From positions 125,394,597 through 125,458,596 of the forward strand of contig CM061921.1 of assembly GCA_031002005.1 (NCBI GenBank): a DNA stretch of 64,000 nt, read 5' to 3'. Of this stretch, positions 22,440-35,151 are shown one piece after another. Each line of letters opens with the position of its first letter. The stretch's first letter is position 1. The position numbers were made by a program, and so were the translations under genes. This DNA comes from Vandiemenella viatica (Eukaryota; Arthropoda; Insecta; Orthoptera; Morabidae). The notes under the pieces are model-generated. The model worked only from the letters and a program-made list of their open reading frames with translations. It did not search any database and had not been told where the DNA came from.

Positions 22440-23720
22440 TGACTATCAATTGCATTATGTTTATGTTGTAGTACGCCAGCTATGGACGCTACATCTTGGA
22501 AGGATATTACTGTTATTATTATAATTATTATTTACATCTTTCTGTATCCTTCCACCGTTATTATCCCGGAAACAGTCTACCATTCCTGACCCGTCTGGCA
22601 TTTCCAGCATAACCAGATTGGCCGACCCGTCAGGATCACTTCCGGCAACCGGACGTTCTCGCACTATTCTGTTAACTACAATGCTCTCATTCGCTTAGAT
22701 ACGCCTGTGCAGCTGCTGGGATCCCAGAGGTGGTCTGCCCCGCCCGACTACTGCTCGGTCCAGATTCTTTTTCCTGTGTAGTTTAGACACTTTGTCTGAT
22801 AGGTTGTCAAGCCTGCTACATGATTGCTCGTCCAGGATTATATCCAGTGTTAGCATGTTCCGCATTTCGCTAACGTCCGCTGTTCTCACCTCTTCCGTTT
22901 CGGGACACACCCACAAGCCGTGCTCTGGGGTTCCTTCTGCGCCACACTCACATGCACTGGTTTCCTTCAACCCTCTTTCGTATAGCATGTGGTTATACGG
23001 TCCATGTCCGGTCATGTAATGTATTACCCCAGGTAAAGGAATAAAGAATCCAAGATTCAGCCTCTCTTGGACATTTGGAAATGTATAATCTTCTGCCTGT
23101 TTGGCTCCTGTCCCAAAGGGCTTACCACTCGGCGAGGAGTGCATTTTTAATTTCCACCACAGATTGTGCTACTACTCCCACAATCTCCTGCACCTTGGCC
23201 TGATTTTCTTTACGCAGCCAGTATATGGCTCCTCGTCTTCTGATCTCGAGATCCAACGGCCATACGCCTACTAGTATTGTGAGTGAGTCAGCAGATGTAG
23301 TAGCATAGGCACCACTTATCTGTATCAGAATGCTCCTCTGCACTCTCAGTACCGCCTTACGAGGTTTCACCTTTAGTAGTTTATGCACCCAGACACTAGC
23401 CGCATACCCTACCAGTGATGCCAGGATAGCATCATGGTATCTTCTTATTAAGATGTTCGGGAGATGAAATTTCCTCTCGCCTATGCTTACAAATTTGTTC
23501 ATGACCACCTTAGCTCTTTCACACGTCTCGGAAATATGCGTTGCAAAGTTTAGGGATTGATCCAGAATGACGCCTACGTATCAGGTTGTCGGCTTCCTTT
23601 TTATGGTGATGTTATTCATCTTAACAATTGGATCCCGCACCAATTTCCCTTTTAGTAGCATCACTTGGGTTTTGGAATAGCAGAAACAAAGTACATTGTG
23701 TAGAAAAAGAGTACTTTTTT
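22440..23720 (-). pseudogene. R1/TRAS-like LINE, ORF2 C-terminal half
   Basis: Read from 23720 downward: YVGVILDQSLNFATHI, then the helical segment with IRRYHDAIL and SVWVHKL, the block VQRSILIQISGAYATTS, PLDLEIRRRGAIYWL (23508-23122 frame), and then MTGHGPYNHMLYERG with CECGAEGTPEHGLWVCP. That last piece is the CCHC-like zinc motif (C-x-C-x7-8-H-x4-C) found at the end of R1-clade proteins. A stop near 23580 and a shift near 23130 break the frame. R1-type elements insert by their own APE endonuclease, but that domain and the RT palm are not present here, so this is a 5'-truncated copy. The 3' border is uncertain. Confidence 0.8.
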
Positions 23721-24889
23721 ATTATGTTTAAAACCATGTTTTTCATCACTTGTAAGTTTAGCCTCATTTCCTAGATGGCTACGGCGTGCGATTGTGGTAC
23801 GGTAGATCTTCAGTTAACATCCCTGTCTCGGTTGCAACTTTTACGTGTCTTAAAATTGGATTTTACCTCTGGCAAAGCATTCATTTGTTAATACAAAATG
23901 CTAGGATTCTTTGGTTGTTATTCCACGTTGTACTGTAGATTTCCTTTTCCTGTAAGGATTATCAGAATAAGTTTGGTGGTTACGAGAGAGGTACACTATG
24001 CAGCCGGTAAGAAACACTAACTAGGTCCTTGAGACTACATGAAATTTTATACAGTGTCTTTACAGCCTGTATTTAAATTAAAATATACAATGATCTCATT
24101 CTTTATTCTTAAAAAATATCGAATGAATCGAAAGTAACCACAAGCAGAAGAAATAAGTCAAGTGCAAAGTGAATGACGTTTGACATTTCGTTGTGGTTGC
24201 GAATATCTGTATAGAGTGGGAAAGACTTTCAATTATGGTTTTTGAAGGCTGCGCTTGAATACCAGTGAGGTGATAACGTGTGTCAAGTAAAGAAGGAATT
24301 TTAATTATTACTTTCGTAGATTATAAAGTACACTTAAACAACTCACTTTTACGGAAATCTTTTAACATTGATTCTATGAAACGACCAAGTGAAACATTAA
24401 GGAAGACTGAAGACTGAGTAGGAACATGTCCATTACATGGATGAGCTACAGCCAAGTGTGAACACGAGGGGGGTGAGCCGTCACTCGGCAAACTGTCGGT
24501 GCGGTGATGGTGGGTACCAGAATCGGTCAAGTGTGGCTCCAACTAACAGCTGCTAGCAAAATAAGGGTAAGGTGACGAGTTGGCTAGCGAAATAAAACAC
24601 GGGTATTCCCCTAGAGTAAATCGCAAACACGATGAAAGTAACAAAACCGATCCTTCAAATAAGTTTTCTGATGCGCGAGGAGCGAAATACAAATAGTAAT
24701 TAATTTTTCAATCAAGTTTTACAGTAAAATTACAAAAATATTATTTACTGATAAATTAATTAATTTTGATATCGTAAAAATTACTTTCATCAGAATGTGA
24801 CATTGAATAAGACTAAGTGAAAAATTTTACTTAGGCCCTTATTACTATTACTATATACTTTACTATGAACAGACCAAACTTTTTATTGT
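23721..24889. other. No recognised gene
   Basis: AT-rich sequence. Short frames only. Nothing recognised. Confidence 0.5.
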
Positions 24890-24892
24890 TAT

Positions 24893-25157
24893 ACCTCAGT
24901 GACTGTCAAAGTGGGGTATGCGAAACCCTAGGAGTTCACCAGTGGATCGTGGGGGGTTCGCGACAAGATTCACGTAATGGCGGACTGGCTATCTCAAGTT
25001 TATTAGCACGCACAATGCTGAATATCGTTCATTGTTGCCAGCCGGGGAACCAAAATTTGTTTTTTAAAAAAATCGCAGTTTATTTGTTAAGTGGGTACTC
25101 ATTGCCTGGTAAATTTTATAGGGGTACGTGCAGCTAAAAGTTTGAGAAGCACTATTG
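24893..25157. mobile_element. Likely hAT-type MITE
   Basis: The left end CAGTGACTGTCAAAGTGGGG and the right end, which in reverse reads AGTGCTTCTCAAACTTTT, have the wording of many hAT MITEs (CAGTG, then TCTCAAAC). The interior GGGGTA and CACGTACCCC also pair. No clean 8-bp duplication was found, so the borders are approximate. Confidence 0.45.
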
Positions 25158-26385
25158 TAACTAATAGCTTAGGATAAAACAAAAAGTTATAAACATTAAC
25201 TTCTTTTCTAGTCGGGTTGTTGCGTAAGGCCCCTGCAACAGCGAGGTTCCGGGCAATTGCCCTGCTTGCCACCCCCTAAGGCCACCTCTGTATGCAGATA
25301 AGGTATATTTTGAACAAAAGCGATAACAAAATTGGTGAGAAATTGTTATCACTGCTTAGAAGTCAAGATGGTCCAAGTCACTGGGAATGAATTCCTTCTC
25401 CCCATTACCGGATTAACCACGTAAAGGCAAAAATCAAGGGTCTCTTCTTCACATTTGCTACGGGCCCCGCGCTTTCTTAATCCGGCCCTGCTTCCCCCTC
25501 CTTCAAACACCCATTTAAATTACACAAAGCACACAATAATATAACAGCAAGATTGGGGTTAGGTGTATTTTATGCACTTACACTATAGTTTCTTACTTAA
25601 AATATTCTTAATCATTTATATTGATTAAAGCAATTGAATGTTTGAGTGAAATAAGGAAACAATCGATACTGAGAATGAGGTGGAAAAAATTACTTAAACC
25701 AAACCGCATTTAGTGAGTGGAAGAAGGAGGCTATTTCACTAACAAGAGCAAAGTTTTAAAAAATGAGCAAAGATTTCGATGAGCGGAAAACGGCATTAGT
25801 TTCATCTTGTTCCATTTATTTTGTAGGCGTCTCCAGTGCTAGAGAATCTAAGCCGTACCGTTATCACTATTTCGTGAATGTTAATTTTGATAATATTAAG
25901 TTTTTTTTTATCATCTTACAAAGAACTGTCCGAAAGATGTATGTACTTTCATTGCTCACTACATCGCAACTTTCCTGATTCAAGAAGTCAAAGAAGTTTA
26001 TGTGTATGTTTTGTGGAAGCCAAAATCGCATTCATAGTTTCATACCCAGTAGTCCGTCTGCTTCTTACCTTGACTACCAATACAACACGATAGAATAAAG
26101 TGGACGTTTCAGAATAAACCATTGATATTTTCCTTTGTGAGGCCATAGCATTTTGCGTGGAATTAGCGATACCAGAGTAGAATATATACAACACATAAGT
26201 ATAACTGAATTATCAACACAGCTTGAGAACTGGAAAACTGTTTATGGTTTATCAAATACGGCACGATGAAATCCTGGAATTCAAGCAGTTGTAGCCTAGT
26301 TTTTCGTTGTTGTTATTGTTGCTGTTTTGTTTTTTTGTTTTTTAAGAAATCCCAAATGCCGTGAAAAGTGTTATAAATTTTATAT
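25158..26385. other. Gene-poor stretch with two hAT-like ends
   Basis: The minus strand from 25292 (CAGAGGTGGCCTTAGGGGG) and from 25494 (GCAGGGCCGGATTAAG) look like hAT element ends, but partners are not resolved. The rest has no supported coding frame. Confidence 0.4.
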
Positions 26386-26603
26386 ACAGATCTTAAGTGG
26401 GAACAGATCACTGGGCCATTATAGCATTGTCTGCAACAAGTAAAGGTATTTATTCATTGGAGAGGGATGAAAACTTTACTAAAGTAAGAATAATTAATGA
26501 TCTCACCATATCAAAGTTTGTTCAAGCTTTCTCTAACATGATTGGCATCACATGTTTATTTGTAAGACTGCCGCTAAAAATCCCAGATCTTGTTATCTAA
26601 AAT
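26386..26603 (+). pseudogene. LINE fragment 1 of 2, 5' of the P element
   Basis: The 26397-26600 frame (DHWAIIAL, then KVRIINDLTISKFVQAF) matches the stretch that follows the endonuclease domain in Jockey-like polyproteins (S-D-H, a gap, then R-x-I-N and F). It ends where the P element begins, and the LINE resumes at 30622 with LVDFAFPFRN, which in such proteins lies about 30-40 residues downstream. The endonuclease domain itself is absent, so the LINE was 5' truncated before or at insertion. Confidence 0.55.
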
Positions 26604-29600
26604 CAAAGAAGTTTAAATATTATACACTAGAAGGAGCAACGGCGCTAGTGTTCCTTCGCAAATTGAACGTTGCGCCTGCCGCCATTTTGGGGGCAACTGG
26701 TAGCTTTCAGTGTATACGTTTGTACAGTTGATACGTGTCGTCGCGATCGAGTGTTCGTATTTTTTGGCTTACCAAGTGTTTTGAACCATGGTTAAGTCTA
26801 GCGCTGCATATAATTCCACCAACCGTGCTACAAGAGGCACAAATTTATCATTTCACAAGTAAGTGTGTATTTAAATAATTTCCGAATCTTCTACTATCTT
26901 ATTGCCTGGATGTGGTTTGACCTTGTTTAATATTTTCTTTCGATACAGATTTCCGCTCCGAGATTTAAAAAAAAGGAGGGAGTGGTTAGCTAAAATACGC
27001 CGGGACAGTTTTACTCCCACAGAACATAGTGTAATATGTTCCCAACATTTTGAAAAAGAATGTTTTTGGAAAAACGGAAATAAAAAGATCCTGAAACCTT
27101 CTGCAGTACCAACAATTTTCCACTTTCCAGACAATATATCGAAGGTAAGGACTACAAGCTTTGCAATAATGTATATGCAAAATGCTGTAAAATTCTTAGT
27201 CTCAAAGCTTTGTTATTTTAGCTGCACCATATGTAGAAGTAATACACTATCTGTGAATAAATATTTGGGTAAATTATTACTACCATGCTATGTGAAATGT
27301 ATACTATCAACAGTGTGTAATATTTTTCAGAAGACTGTTGCCAGACCACCTCCAGAGGAAAGAAATATCCCAGTTCTTTCTGGAAATGTTTATCATGAAA
27401 TCAGGAAACAAGAGTATTATGTGGAGCATGACCATACATATGACATAGCAAAATCTGTAAAATGTGTGAAATATGAAGCAGTAATAGAGAGGAAAAAATA
27501 CAGCACTGTTAAGTACAAGAACAAAGATGAAAAGGAAGTAGCCAAGAACATAACAAAGTGCAAGAAAACTGAGTGTCGCAGTTGGTGCAAGAGTTAAAAG
27601 AAAAGTGCCAAATTACCGGAGGTGTGAGCCATATTTTAGAGAATTCTTTTTTTAGTGTTTTTTCAGAGTTGGTTGCTCTGTAAAAATCTGTCAGAAATGC
27701 TGGTTACAGTAACAAATTAAAAACATTTGCCTTGACTTTGTATTTTCATTCACCTGCAGCATACAAATTTGTCAGAGAATCATTTGACAATTGTTTACTT
27801 CATCCATCTACACTTCATAGATGGTACAATGTGATTGATGACCATCCAGGCTTTACTGCAGAGTCATTAGCTTATATTGAACAGTTTACCTCTGTTTGTA
27901 AATATGAAATATATGGATGTTTAATACTAGATGAGATGGCTATCAGAAAACTGTGGAATGGTGAAGAATTTGTGGGTTATGTGAACATGGGTCATATACA
28001 TTGTGCTGCAAGTGAAGAAGGAAGGGAAGCAAAGGAAGCTTTGGTGGTGATGTGTGTTGCCATTAATGCTTATTGGAAAATCCCTATAGGTTACTTTTTA
28101 GGGGATGGCATAAGTAGTAGTGATAAATGCAACATTATACTGCAAAGTCTAAAAATTTTAAATGATGTTAGAGTTCGTATTGTATGTGTGACATGTGATG
28201 GACTTTCCACAAACTTGAGTATGGCAAGACAGTTAAGGTGTAATTTCAATGCAGATGAGTTCAGATCATCTTTTAAACATCCTGCCACTGGGGAAAATGT
28301 TTATGTTTTGTTGGATCCATGCCACATGATGAAATTGGAAAGGAATGTCTTGGGGGACATGAAAGTGTTGAAAGACCAGCAAGGTAGATTAATAAAATGG
28401 CAGTATATTGTAGATTTAAGTTTTGTCCAGGAGAAAGAAGGGTTATCTCTTTCAAATAAGTTAAGGCAAAACCATGTTATTTTAGCAACTCAAAAAATGA
28501 AAGTAAACTTAGCAGTACAGTTGTTAAGTTCTTCAGTAGCCAGAGCCCTGGAAATTTTGGAAAGGGATTTAAAACATCCTAATTTCACAGAATCTTCAGC
28601 AACTGCTAAATATTGTGAAATGTTTGACAGGCTCTTTGACTTGGGCAATTCAATGAATAAACTTGCTAAGCGATTTAAATCAGCCCTGTCTGAAAAAAAA
28701 TTTCAAGCTGTTGCTGTATTCCTCAAGGAAGCAGAAACATATATAGTAAATCTTAAAAGGGAAGATGGAATTTGTTTTATGGAGTCCCCAAGGAGGGTTT
28801 CTGTTTTAGGATTTCTAAGTCTCATTCATGTAATTAGCAGCTTGTTTCAAGATTTAATTGAGAGCAATTCCCATGTACAAAATGAGTCAGGACCATGTGG
28901 AAATGTTTTTTTCTTGTATTATAGGACGTTTAGGTTGGAACAATAATCCTAATGTGATGCAGTTCAAAGCTGCGTGCAAATAGCTTCTTGTATTTAATTG
29001 CATTAAATCAAGTAATTGTGGTAATTGTACTCCCCAAGATACAACTGTGATACTGCAGAGTGGGCACACAGTCTCATTTGAAATGGATCCTGTGTTGTTT
29101 TCTAGAAACTAATTGTTAAGACAAGATTCCATGGAAATGCTGTCAACTATGACTGATCTGTTTTCAGATTATACCCTTTCAGAAAATCTTTCCAATTATA
29201 TTGAAAATATAATTGTTTATATTTCAGGATTTGTTGAAATGAAAGTTGCAAAGACTTTCTCTTGCAATATTTGTACATCTGCTCTGTTTGCAGAAAAGAA
29301 TGTTTCCCCTACTTCTTTGTTTATTAATGCTAAGGATAATAGGGGATTGCATTATCCCTCAGCAAGCGTTGTACATATATGCAAAATTGCTGAAAGATGT
29401 ATAAGGAATGAATTCATTCAATGTGATATGAAAGGTTATTTAAAGCAAAAATTAAAAATAGTTATTTTACAGGGATGTAACATTAATAATTTGTTTACTG
29501 ATCTTAGTGATCACATGTTTGAAAATGTTTATCCTGAAAATCATATTATCCTGCTTACAAAGAAAATTATTGATATTTTTGTCAGACTGAGAATGTATCG

Positions 29601-30621
29601 TGCTGCAAAAATGCACAATAAAAAACAGAAAATGTCAATCAGACAGAAATTAAACAAAACTTTATTTTATAATCAATAAAAGAAGTAAAAAAAGTGATTT
29701 TCTTGTATTTACATCCCTTATATTCACATATGAATGATATGTTTGTTATTAATTTAGAAATATTATTCTATAGATTAATGATTGTATAAAATTAATGCAG
29801 ACATTGGCACCTGGCCAACTAAACTGGTCTCTGTAAACAAAAAAGAATGGAAACTGGCTTTAACATACAAGGTTATAATTTCAAAACAGTGGGTGCACTC
29901 GCATTCAAGTAGTATGCAATATGAAAAAATACAATTTTGTTGGCCTTGGTAAAATTTGATTAACAAGGAGTATCATGCTTAGATTTGCTTGTGCCATGTG
30001 CTGAGAAGTCTTCAGAAGGGAAAGAGCTTAGTATACCAATGAACAAAAAAAGATAAAAATATTCACAATAGAAAAGCCAAACCTTTCCTTTTTTCGTTGC
30101 CTTCATACTGAAAGAACTGCTCGATCACATTCTTCATTTCAATGTTATGAATGTCAAATTATGTCTTTGAATTGAAAGGAATATGTTTGCTCAATTTCTG
30201 AATAAACCTCAGTTTGGGCTCAGACCTCTCAAATTTGTATACCTGTATTTCGTCAGTTTACCTTCATTATATTTATAAATGGGTTTCTATTATTGAAATG
30301 TTAACATCTTTCCAGATCAGTTGCATTAGCCTGCTGGAAGAGAGAAAATTTTTAACATTGCTCAGAGTGAAGAAAACAAGTCCGAAAGTTAATATAGTCG
30401 GTAGAAATTCTGTAATTAGCTTGTGGTTAACGTCATTCGATCTTCTTTGAGCAAGTGAAGACAGTTAACAGTATAAAAGTTTCCTTTCTACAGTGGTTTG
30501 TTATATAATTGTACGAGGGTTACATATTTCCCACGAACAGTTGCCCCTAACATGGCGGCGGCAGCCGGCTTAAATTTGCTAAGGATTCTGGTCGCCTTTC
30601 ACATGCGATAGGAGGGGCCCG
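26604..30621 (+). mobile_element. P-type (THAP9-like) element inserted in a LINE
   Basis: The THAP-plus-transposase gene is bracketed by an inverted repeat of about 42 bp: 26659-26700 (GCAAATTGAACG, ending GGGGGCAACTG) and its complement at 30540-30581 (GCAAATTTAAGC, ending AGGGGCAACTG). Weaker pairing extends outward for about 23 bp. TCTAAAAT occurs at 26596-26603 and 30622-30629, which would be an 8-bp target duplication as P elements make. However, the sequence just inside that repeat is not clearly inverted, so the exact tips are uncertain. Confidence 0.7.
26788..29679 (+). pseudogene. P-element/THAP9-like transposase, split and broken
   Basis: Exon 1 (26788-26858, start MVKSSAAYNS) splices at GTAAGT to exon 2 after the CAG at 26949, giving FHKFPLR. 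That is the THAP DNA-binding domain and continues through EHSVICSQHF and a final FPDNI. The two expected zinc-binding cysteines of the first half are both serine; the later C and H are present. A one-base shift near 27573 and a TAA at 27681 precede the RNase H-like catalytic region (27684-28946: YFHSPAAYKFVR, LILDEMAIRK with an acidic pair, CVTCDGLSTN, LLDPCHMMK). Another break at about 28920 removes the SQDH region; GRLGWNNNPNVMQF follows, then a C-terminal part at 29113-29679. The gene would excise and integrate its own element if intact. Confidence 0.85.
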
Positions 30622-32700
30622 TCTAAAATGATTAGTTTAGTTGACTTTGCTTTTCCATTTAGAAACTCACCAATGAAATCAACTCTGCTTAAGCCAAAGA
30701 AGGTTAGAAGTAAAGAAATTGACATTTTGAAAGGAAAATGTAAGTTTTATTATGACAACTATTTAAGCACAGGATCTGTTGAAATCAACGACCTTTATAG
30801 CTACTGTAAAAAGACAATGATTAGAGTGGCCAAGGAAACCAGAAAGAAAAAGAATGATGAGTATATAAACAATGCCCACAATAAGTGTAAGTCCATGCTG
30901 GATATAATAAGAAAAGAAACTCAAGGGAATGGGAAAAAGATGAATATTGATAGCAACTTGTCAGTTTTTAAATTTAACTCATCCTTTATTGATAAAGTAC
31001 AAGAAATAACAGATCAGGTAGCTTCAAAGCCACATCTTTTGAGTTCTGAAAATTATTTAAGAAAGTTACCAAGACCTCAGAGTAAATTTAGTTTTAAGTT
31101 GGTCAAAACAGAAGATGTGGGTGAAGTAATGCCTAATATGAAAACAGTAAGTGCACAGATGTATATGGACTAAGTCCATATGGGGTCCACATTTGTCCAA
31201 GAAGCCATAACTAATATTGTTAACACTTGCATTTTGAATAATGATTTTCCAGCTGATCTCAAAATGGTAAAAGTCATTCCGGCATACAAAAAAGGTGACA
31301 AATTGGATTTAAACAGCTACAGACCAATTAGTATTGTCCCAGTGATTTCAAAAGTATTGGAAGCTGTTATCTATAAGCAAATTATTAATTACTTTGAGCA
31401 AAATAATCTTCTTAGTGAATCTCAATTTTGTTTTCGTTCTGGATTAGGAACTGTTAGAGCTGTCATTTCATTTATAAGAAATTGCTTGAATAATTTTGAT
31501 AAAAAGAATCCTGTGGCAGCCAGACTGTATGACTTGTTAAAAGCGTTTGACACTGTCTCTCATAATGTACTGTTTGATAAGCTGAGGTATTATGGCTTTC
31601 AAGACAATGCCTTACTGTTGATTCAGTCTTAATTGAGTGGAAGGTATCAGAAAGTTGTGTGGAATAACTGTGAATCAGATTACTTACTAGTGAGTGATGG
31701 GGTACCTCAGGGTTCAATTCATGGCCAGTTACTTTTTATCATATATATTAATGATTTACCTAAAAATATATTAGATCCATGTGCTGATAGTTATCTCTTT
31801 TCTGATGATCTGAATGTAAAATTTAGTGCCAATTCCTCTGAACTTATGAATTCAGCAACTGATAAAGATTCTCGAATTGTTGAGGTCTGGTGTACTGCAA
31901 ATCTGCTGTGTATAAATAGGGATAAAATACAGAATATAGAAATAGTAAGGATTATATCAATCACATAAATGGTGTTAAGTATGTTAAGTTTCTTGGATTC
32001 TCAATAGACTGCTGTTTAAGTTGGAATAAGCATATACAAGCAACATCTTCTAAACTGTGCCAAGGGATATACCTGTATGTGTTAAGAAGACTGAGGTCTA
32101 GGGTAAGCAAAGATGTATTGAAAATGGTCTGTTATGCTCAAATTCATATAGGTAACCTTCCTTCTGGTAGTTTTTTTTTTAAGCTCTACAAACTGGCCCC
32201 GTGATAATGGGCGGATTCTTGGCATCGAGGCCGGGGGGCCCCTACAGCCGGTGATCTGCGCGCATCAGCCGGCGGGCCCGGGTACATTTGACACGCTTAG
32301 CCCCCCCCCCCTTTCCCCCTAACGCCGGCCCTGCTCGTAGTCACTGTAAAAATATTTTTCTTCATCTTGGAATAATGAATCTACCCGCCATATTTACCTT
32401 TCAGTTCTTAATGTATATGAAGGATAACTATGAGAAATATGAAGTGGTGGGTGTGAATCATACTTATAGTACTAGGAATAGAGATAACTTAGTTTTCTTC
32501 AGGTGTGGATACAGATGCCCTCAATTTTTTTTTTTTACTATGCGTCAATCAAGCTTTTTAATGGGATACCAATGAGAATGAGATCAATTCCAAATGAAAT
32601 GTTCAGGAATGCAATAAAAAAATTACTTATTGATAACTGTCTATATAAAAATGAAGACTTCTATGAAATAGCAGCTAATATGAAGTAAAATTGGAATGTT
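30622..32700 (+). pseudogene. LINE fragment 2 of 2: reverse transcriptase and C-terminus
   Basis: This part opens with LVDFAFPFRN (30640s) and a lysine-rich linker. The RT fingers and palm follow at 31180-31632: VIPAYKKGDKLDLNSYRPIS, ISKVLEAVIYKQI and LLKAFDTVSHNVLFDKL. A stop at 31630 interrupts the frame before GVPQGSIHGQLLFIIYINDLP and the catalytic box LFSDDLNV (both Asp kept). The C-terminus (HTYSTRNRDNL, then FNGIPMRMRSIP) is at 32450-32690 and is separated from the rest by a GC-rich insertion at 32192-32334. The pattern fits the Jockey/CR1 group; exact clade not determined. Confidence 0.8.
32192..32334. mobile_element. Short GC-rich hAT-like MITE inside the LINE
   Basis: A block of about 143 bp with strikingly higher GC content than its surroundings begins CTGGCCCCGTGATAATGGG and ends CTAACGCCGGCCCTG. 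The reverse of the right end, CAGGGCCGGCGTTAGGGGG, is a common hAT MITE terminus and is imperfectly inverted to the left end. It contains a 12-base C run. It separates the LINE palm from its C-terminal region. Confidence 0.5.
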
Positions 32701-32749
32701 TGTAAATCATTGATGTACTAATGTTCAATGCCTTTGTAATGCTACAGAT

Positions 32750-35070
32750 GTTCTCTGCATGGAGGAAGGTATATTCCATGGAGGAAGGAAATATATGGAG
32801 ACGACGCAAGACACCTTCACCACGCATTGAAGTGAAGCCGGGCGGAGGAGGAGTGGGGGGCTAGGCCGAACCCATACAGACTCGGGGTATATGTACAAAA
32901 ACCCTCAAGGGGACTCTAGGATAAACATAACGCCGTAATCTGGTGATGGATTATTATGTAACTCGATGAGACAAATAAAAAATGAAGAATAAATTTTTTT
33001 ATATTTTGCTTAGTTTTCGAGATATTCTGTCTAAAACGTGAAATGTTTTTGGTTGAAATTCAGAAGAAAAAATTGGTCAAAGACAAATTTGATGACGGAT
33101 TCTTATTTAAAAAGACGAGACAATTAAAAAATACTGTATCAAAAGTGAGGTGTCTTGAGTTGAAATGCAGAAGAAAAATTTCACAAAAGTCAAATTCAAT
33201 GATCTATTCTTATGTAACACGGCGAGACAAATCGAAAATAAAGAATAAAATTTTTCGATATCTTGCTTAGTTTTCGGGATATACTGCGATTGGGTTGATA
33301 TGCGGCCTGAACTAAAAATTAATTCGCCAAAGCCACAGTTAATTACATGGTGGACATGCAGAATGGATATATCAGTTTTTTTTACTACCACTTGTAGGAC
33401 GAAATTTTTTTTTAAAAAAATCGATTTTTCAAAAATATTCCTATTTTGTAGCACACATCTTCCTGAATAATTTGACGTATGAAACATTTATATTTGAGGG
33501 ATTATAAGGTACGTAATTTGATTTTAAGTGTATGAAGGTGCAGCGCCATGCACCTTTGCACAGCATTCTTCTGCCATACAAGCAGAAACTTTAACGGCTA
33601 TTTTCCGCAAAACACATATTCCTGTACTTAGGTACATGTAGCATCCAAAATAAACATCCTATTACTTTCAAACCTTGGTATGCTTATTAAACACAATCTC
33701 CTTAATGCAAAACTCTAGAATTTTCCAATTCCATTAAAAATTGAGATAATTAACTATAAAATTTGAGCTTTTTCTAAAGATAAAGTTTAAAATGTAATAG
33801 CTCATTCATTTTTTTCATAAATTTAATAAATTCTAGAGTTTCGTACAACTGTAGGCATGGTTTGTATGCTGTGCGAAATTCATTGTAAAATCTCTCGTAC
33901 TTATGAAGAAAAGTGTACCTATAGCAATTAATGCAACCAATAGTAAGTGAAAAATGATGGAATTTCCCATGTAAAAAAATGGTTTTGTTATGTTTTTGAA
34001 TGTCCACTGCTATTAGTGTGAATTTTGAATACTTCCTGGCCATGCTGACAAATTTTTATGAATTTATTTGTAAAAGTATAGACAATGGAGATTAAAATGT
34101 CCTGTGGTGCTTCTCCTGCTTTAAGTCGGCCCGTTTGACGTCCTACCGCCCTTAAATGTGTCCTAGACCAGAATAAAAATAGTTATCTTGTAACAATACA
34201 TCGTAAGCTTAATTGGAAATTGCTGGAAGTAGTTTCCATCGCGATATACATCTTGTCACTAACTTGGTTCTCATGAAATTACTAACAGTAATAGATAAAT
34301 TCTTTGTCCCTTATGGAACAACAAAACCATTCTGGTACAGACTGCATTTAGACCTAACCACAATCTCCATCAATTTGCCGCTACAGAATCAAACTATGTA
34401 GGCATACCCATACACGCGTATTTGAATCACAAACTGTATTTGCGGTTACAACATCGTTTGGTTCATCAAGATTGCATAGCATAATTTAACACATTTAATT
34501 TCATCAAACACTGTCAGTATAAACTCCAACGTGACGAAATAAAGCGCAATACTAAATTCACTGACTCGCGATGTAAAACACACCCCTTTAAATCTCATTT
34601 TCAACACTCGATAAAAAGTAATGCTAGTCTATTATGTGCAAACTAGGAAGGTATGCTGATTTTCTACACTACACCAATAAAAATTTGAGAACAAAGTCAT
34701 CCAATTGAGAGCTATGACTAAATATTTATAGACAGGCAACAAAGTTTGTAATTTCTACCGCCCACTTCAACAACGATAATTAGAATTCAACTTACTTATG
34801 AAATGATATTCCAGGTTCTTTCCTCTCTTGCCTATTTGTGTAACCGTATGCAACACAAGATGGCATTATAAAACACTTATACACATTACAAAATGAAATA
34901 ATCACAGCATCTAACGGCATGTGATCATCGCATTTGTTTGGGAACGCAATATGGCCGCTGCCGCCACTGCGCATGCGTGGGAGTTTAGAGCCTGCTTCAC
35001 CGATTTAACGTCACTTCTCCTCCATATATTTCCTTCCTCCGGAGTATATTCCTTCCTCCATGGTTCTCTG
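32750..35070. mobile_element. CATGGAGG-ended element, copy 2 (2305 bp), 8-bp duplication GTTCTCTG
   Basis: The element proper is 32758-35062. It has double inverted ends: an outer CATGGAGGAAGG and, about 20 bases inside, the same motif again as CATGGAGGAAGGAAATATAT. These are mirrored at the right (35026-35062). GTTCTCTG flanks it at 32750-32757 and 35063-35070. It is the longest copy but has no recognisable transposase; its middle (33300-34930) has only short frames and motifs related to the 36-42 kb repeats. Confidence 0.85.
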
Positions 35071-35151
35071 TAGACTATGCAATAAAACATACATAGCCTA
35101 CGTACATAACCCACAAAGCTGATTGCAAAGGTTATATCGAGGCAAGCGAAA

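Noticed and set aside
26788..29679. Possible domesticated host THAP9-like gene
   Set aside because: Stops, frameshifts, a lost catalytic stretch, flanking inverted repeats and position inside a LINE all point to a plain transposon copy.
33774..34043. An 89-codon frame in CATGGAGG copy 2 as its transposase
   Set aside because: No recognisable catalytic pattern; AT-rich composition gives such frames by chance.
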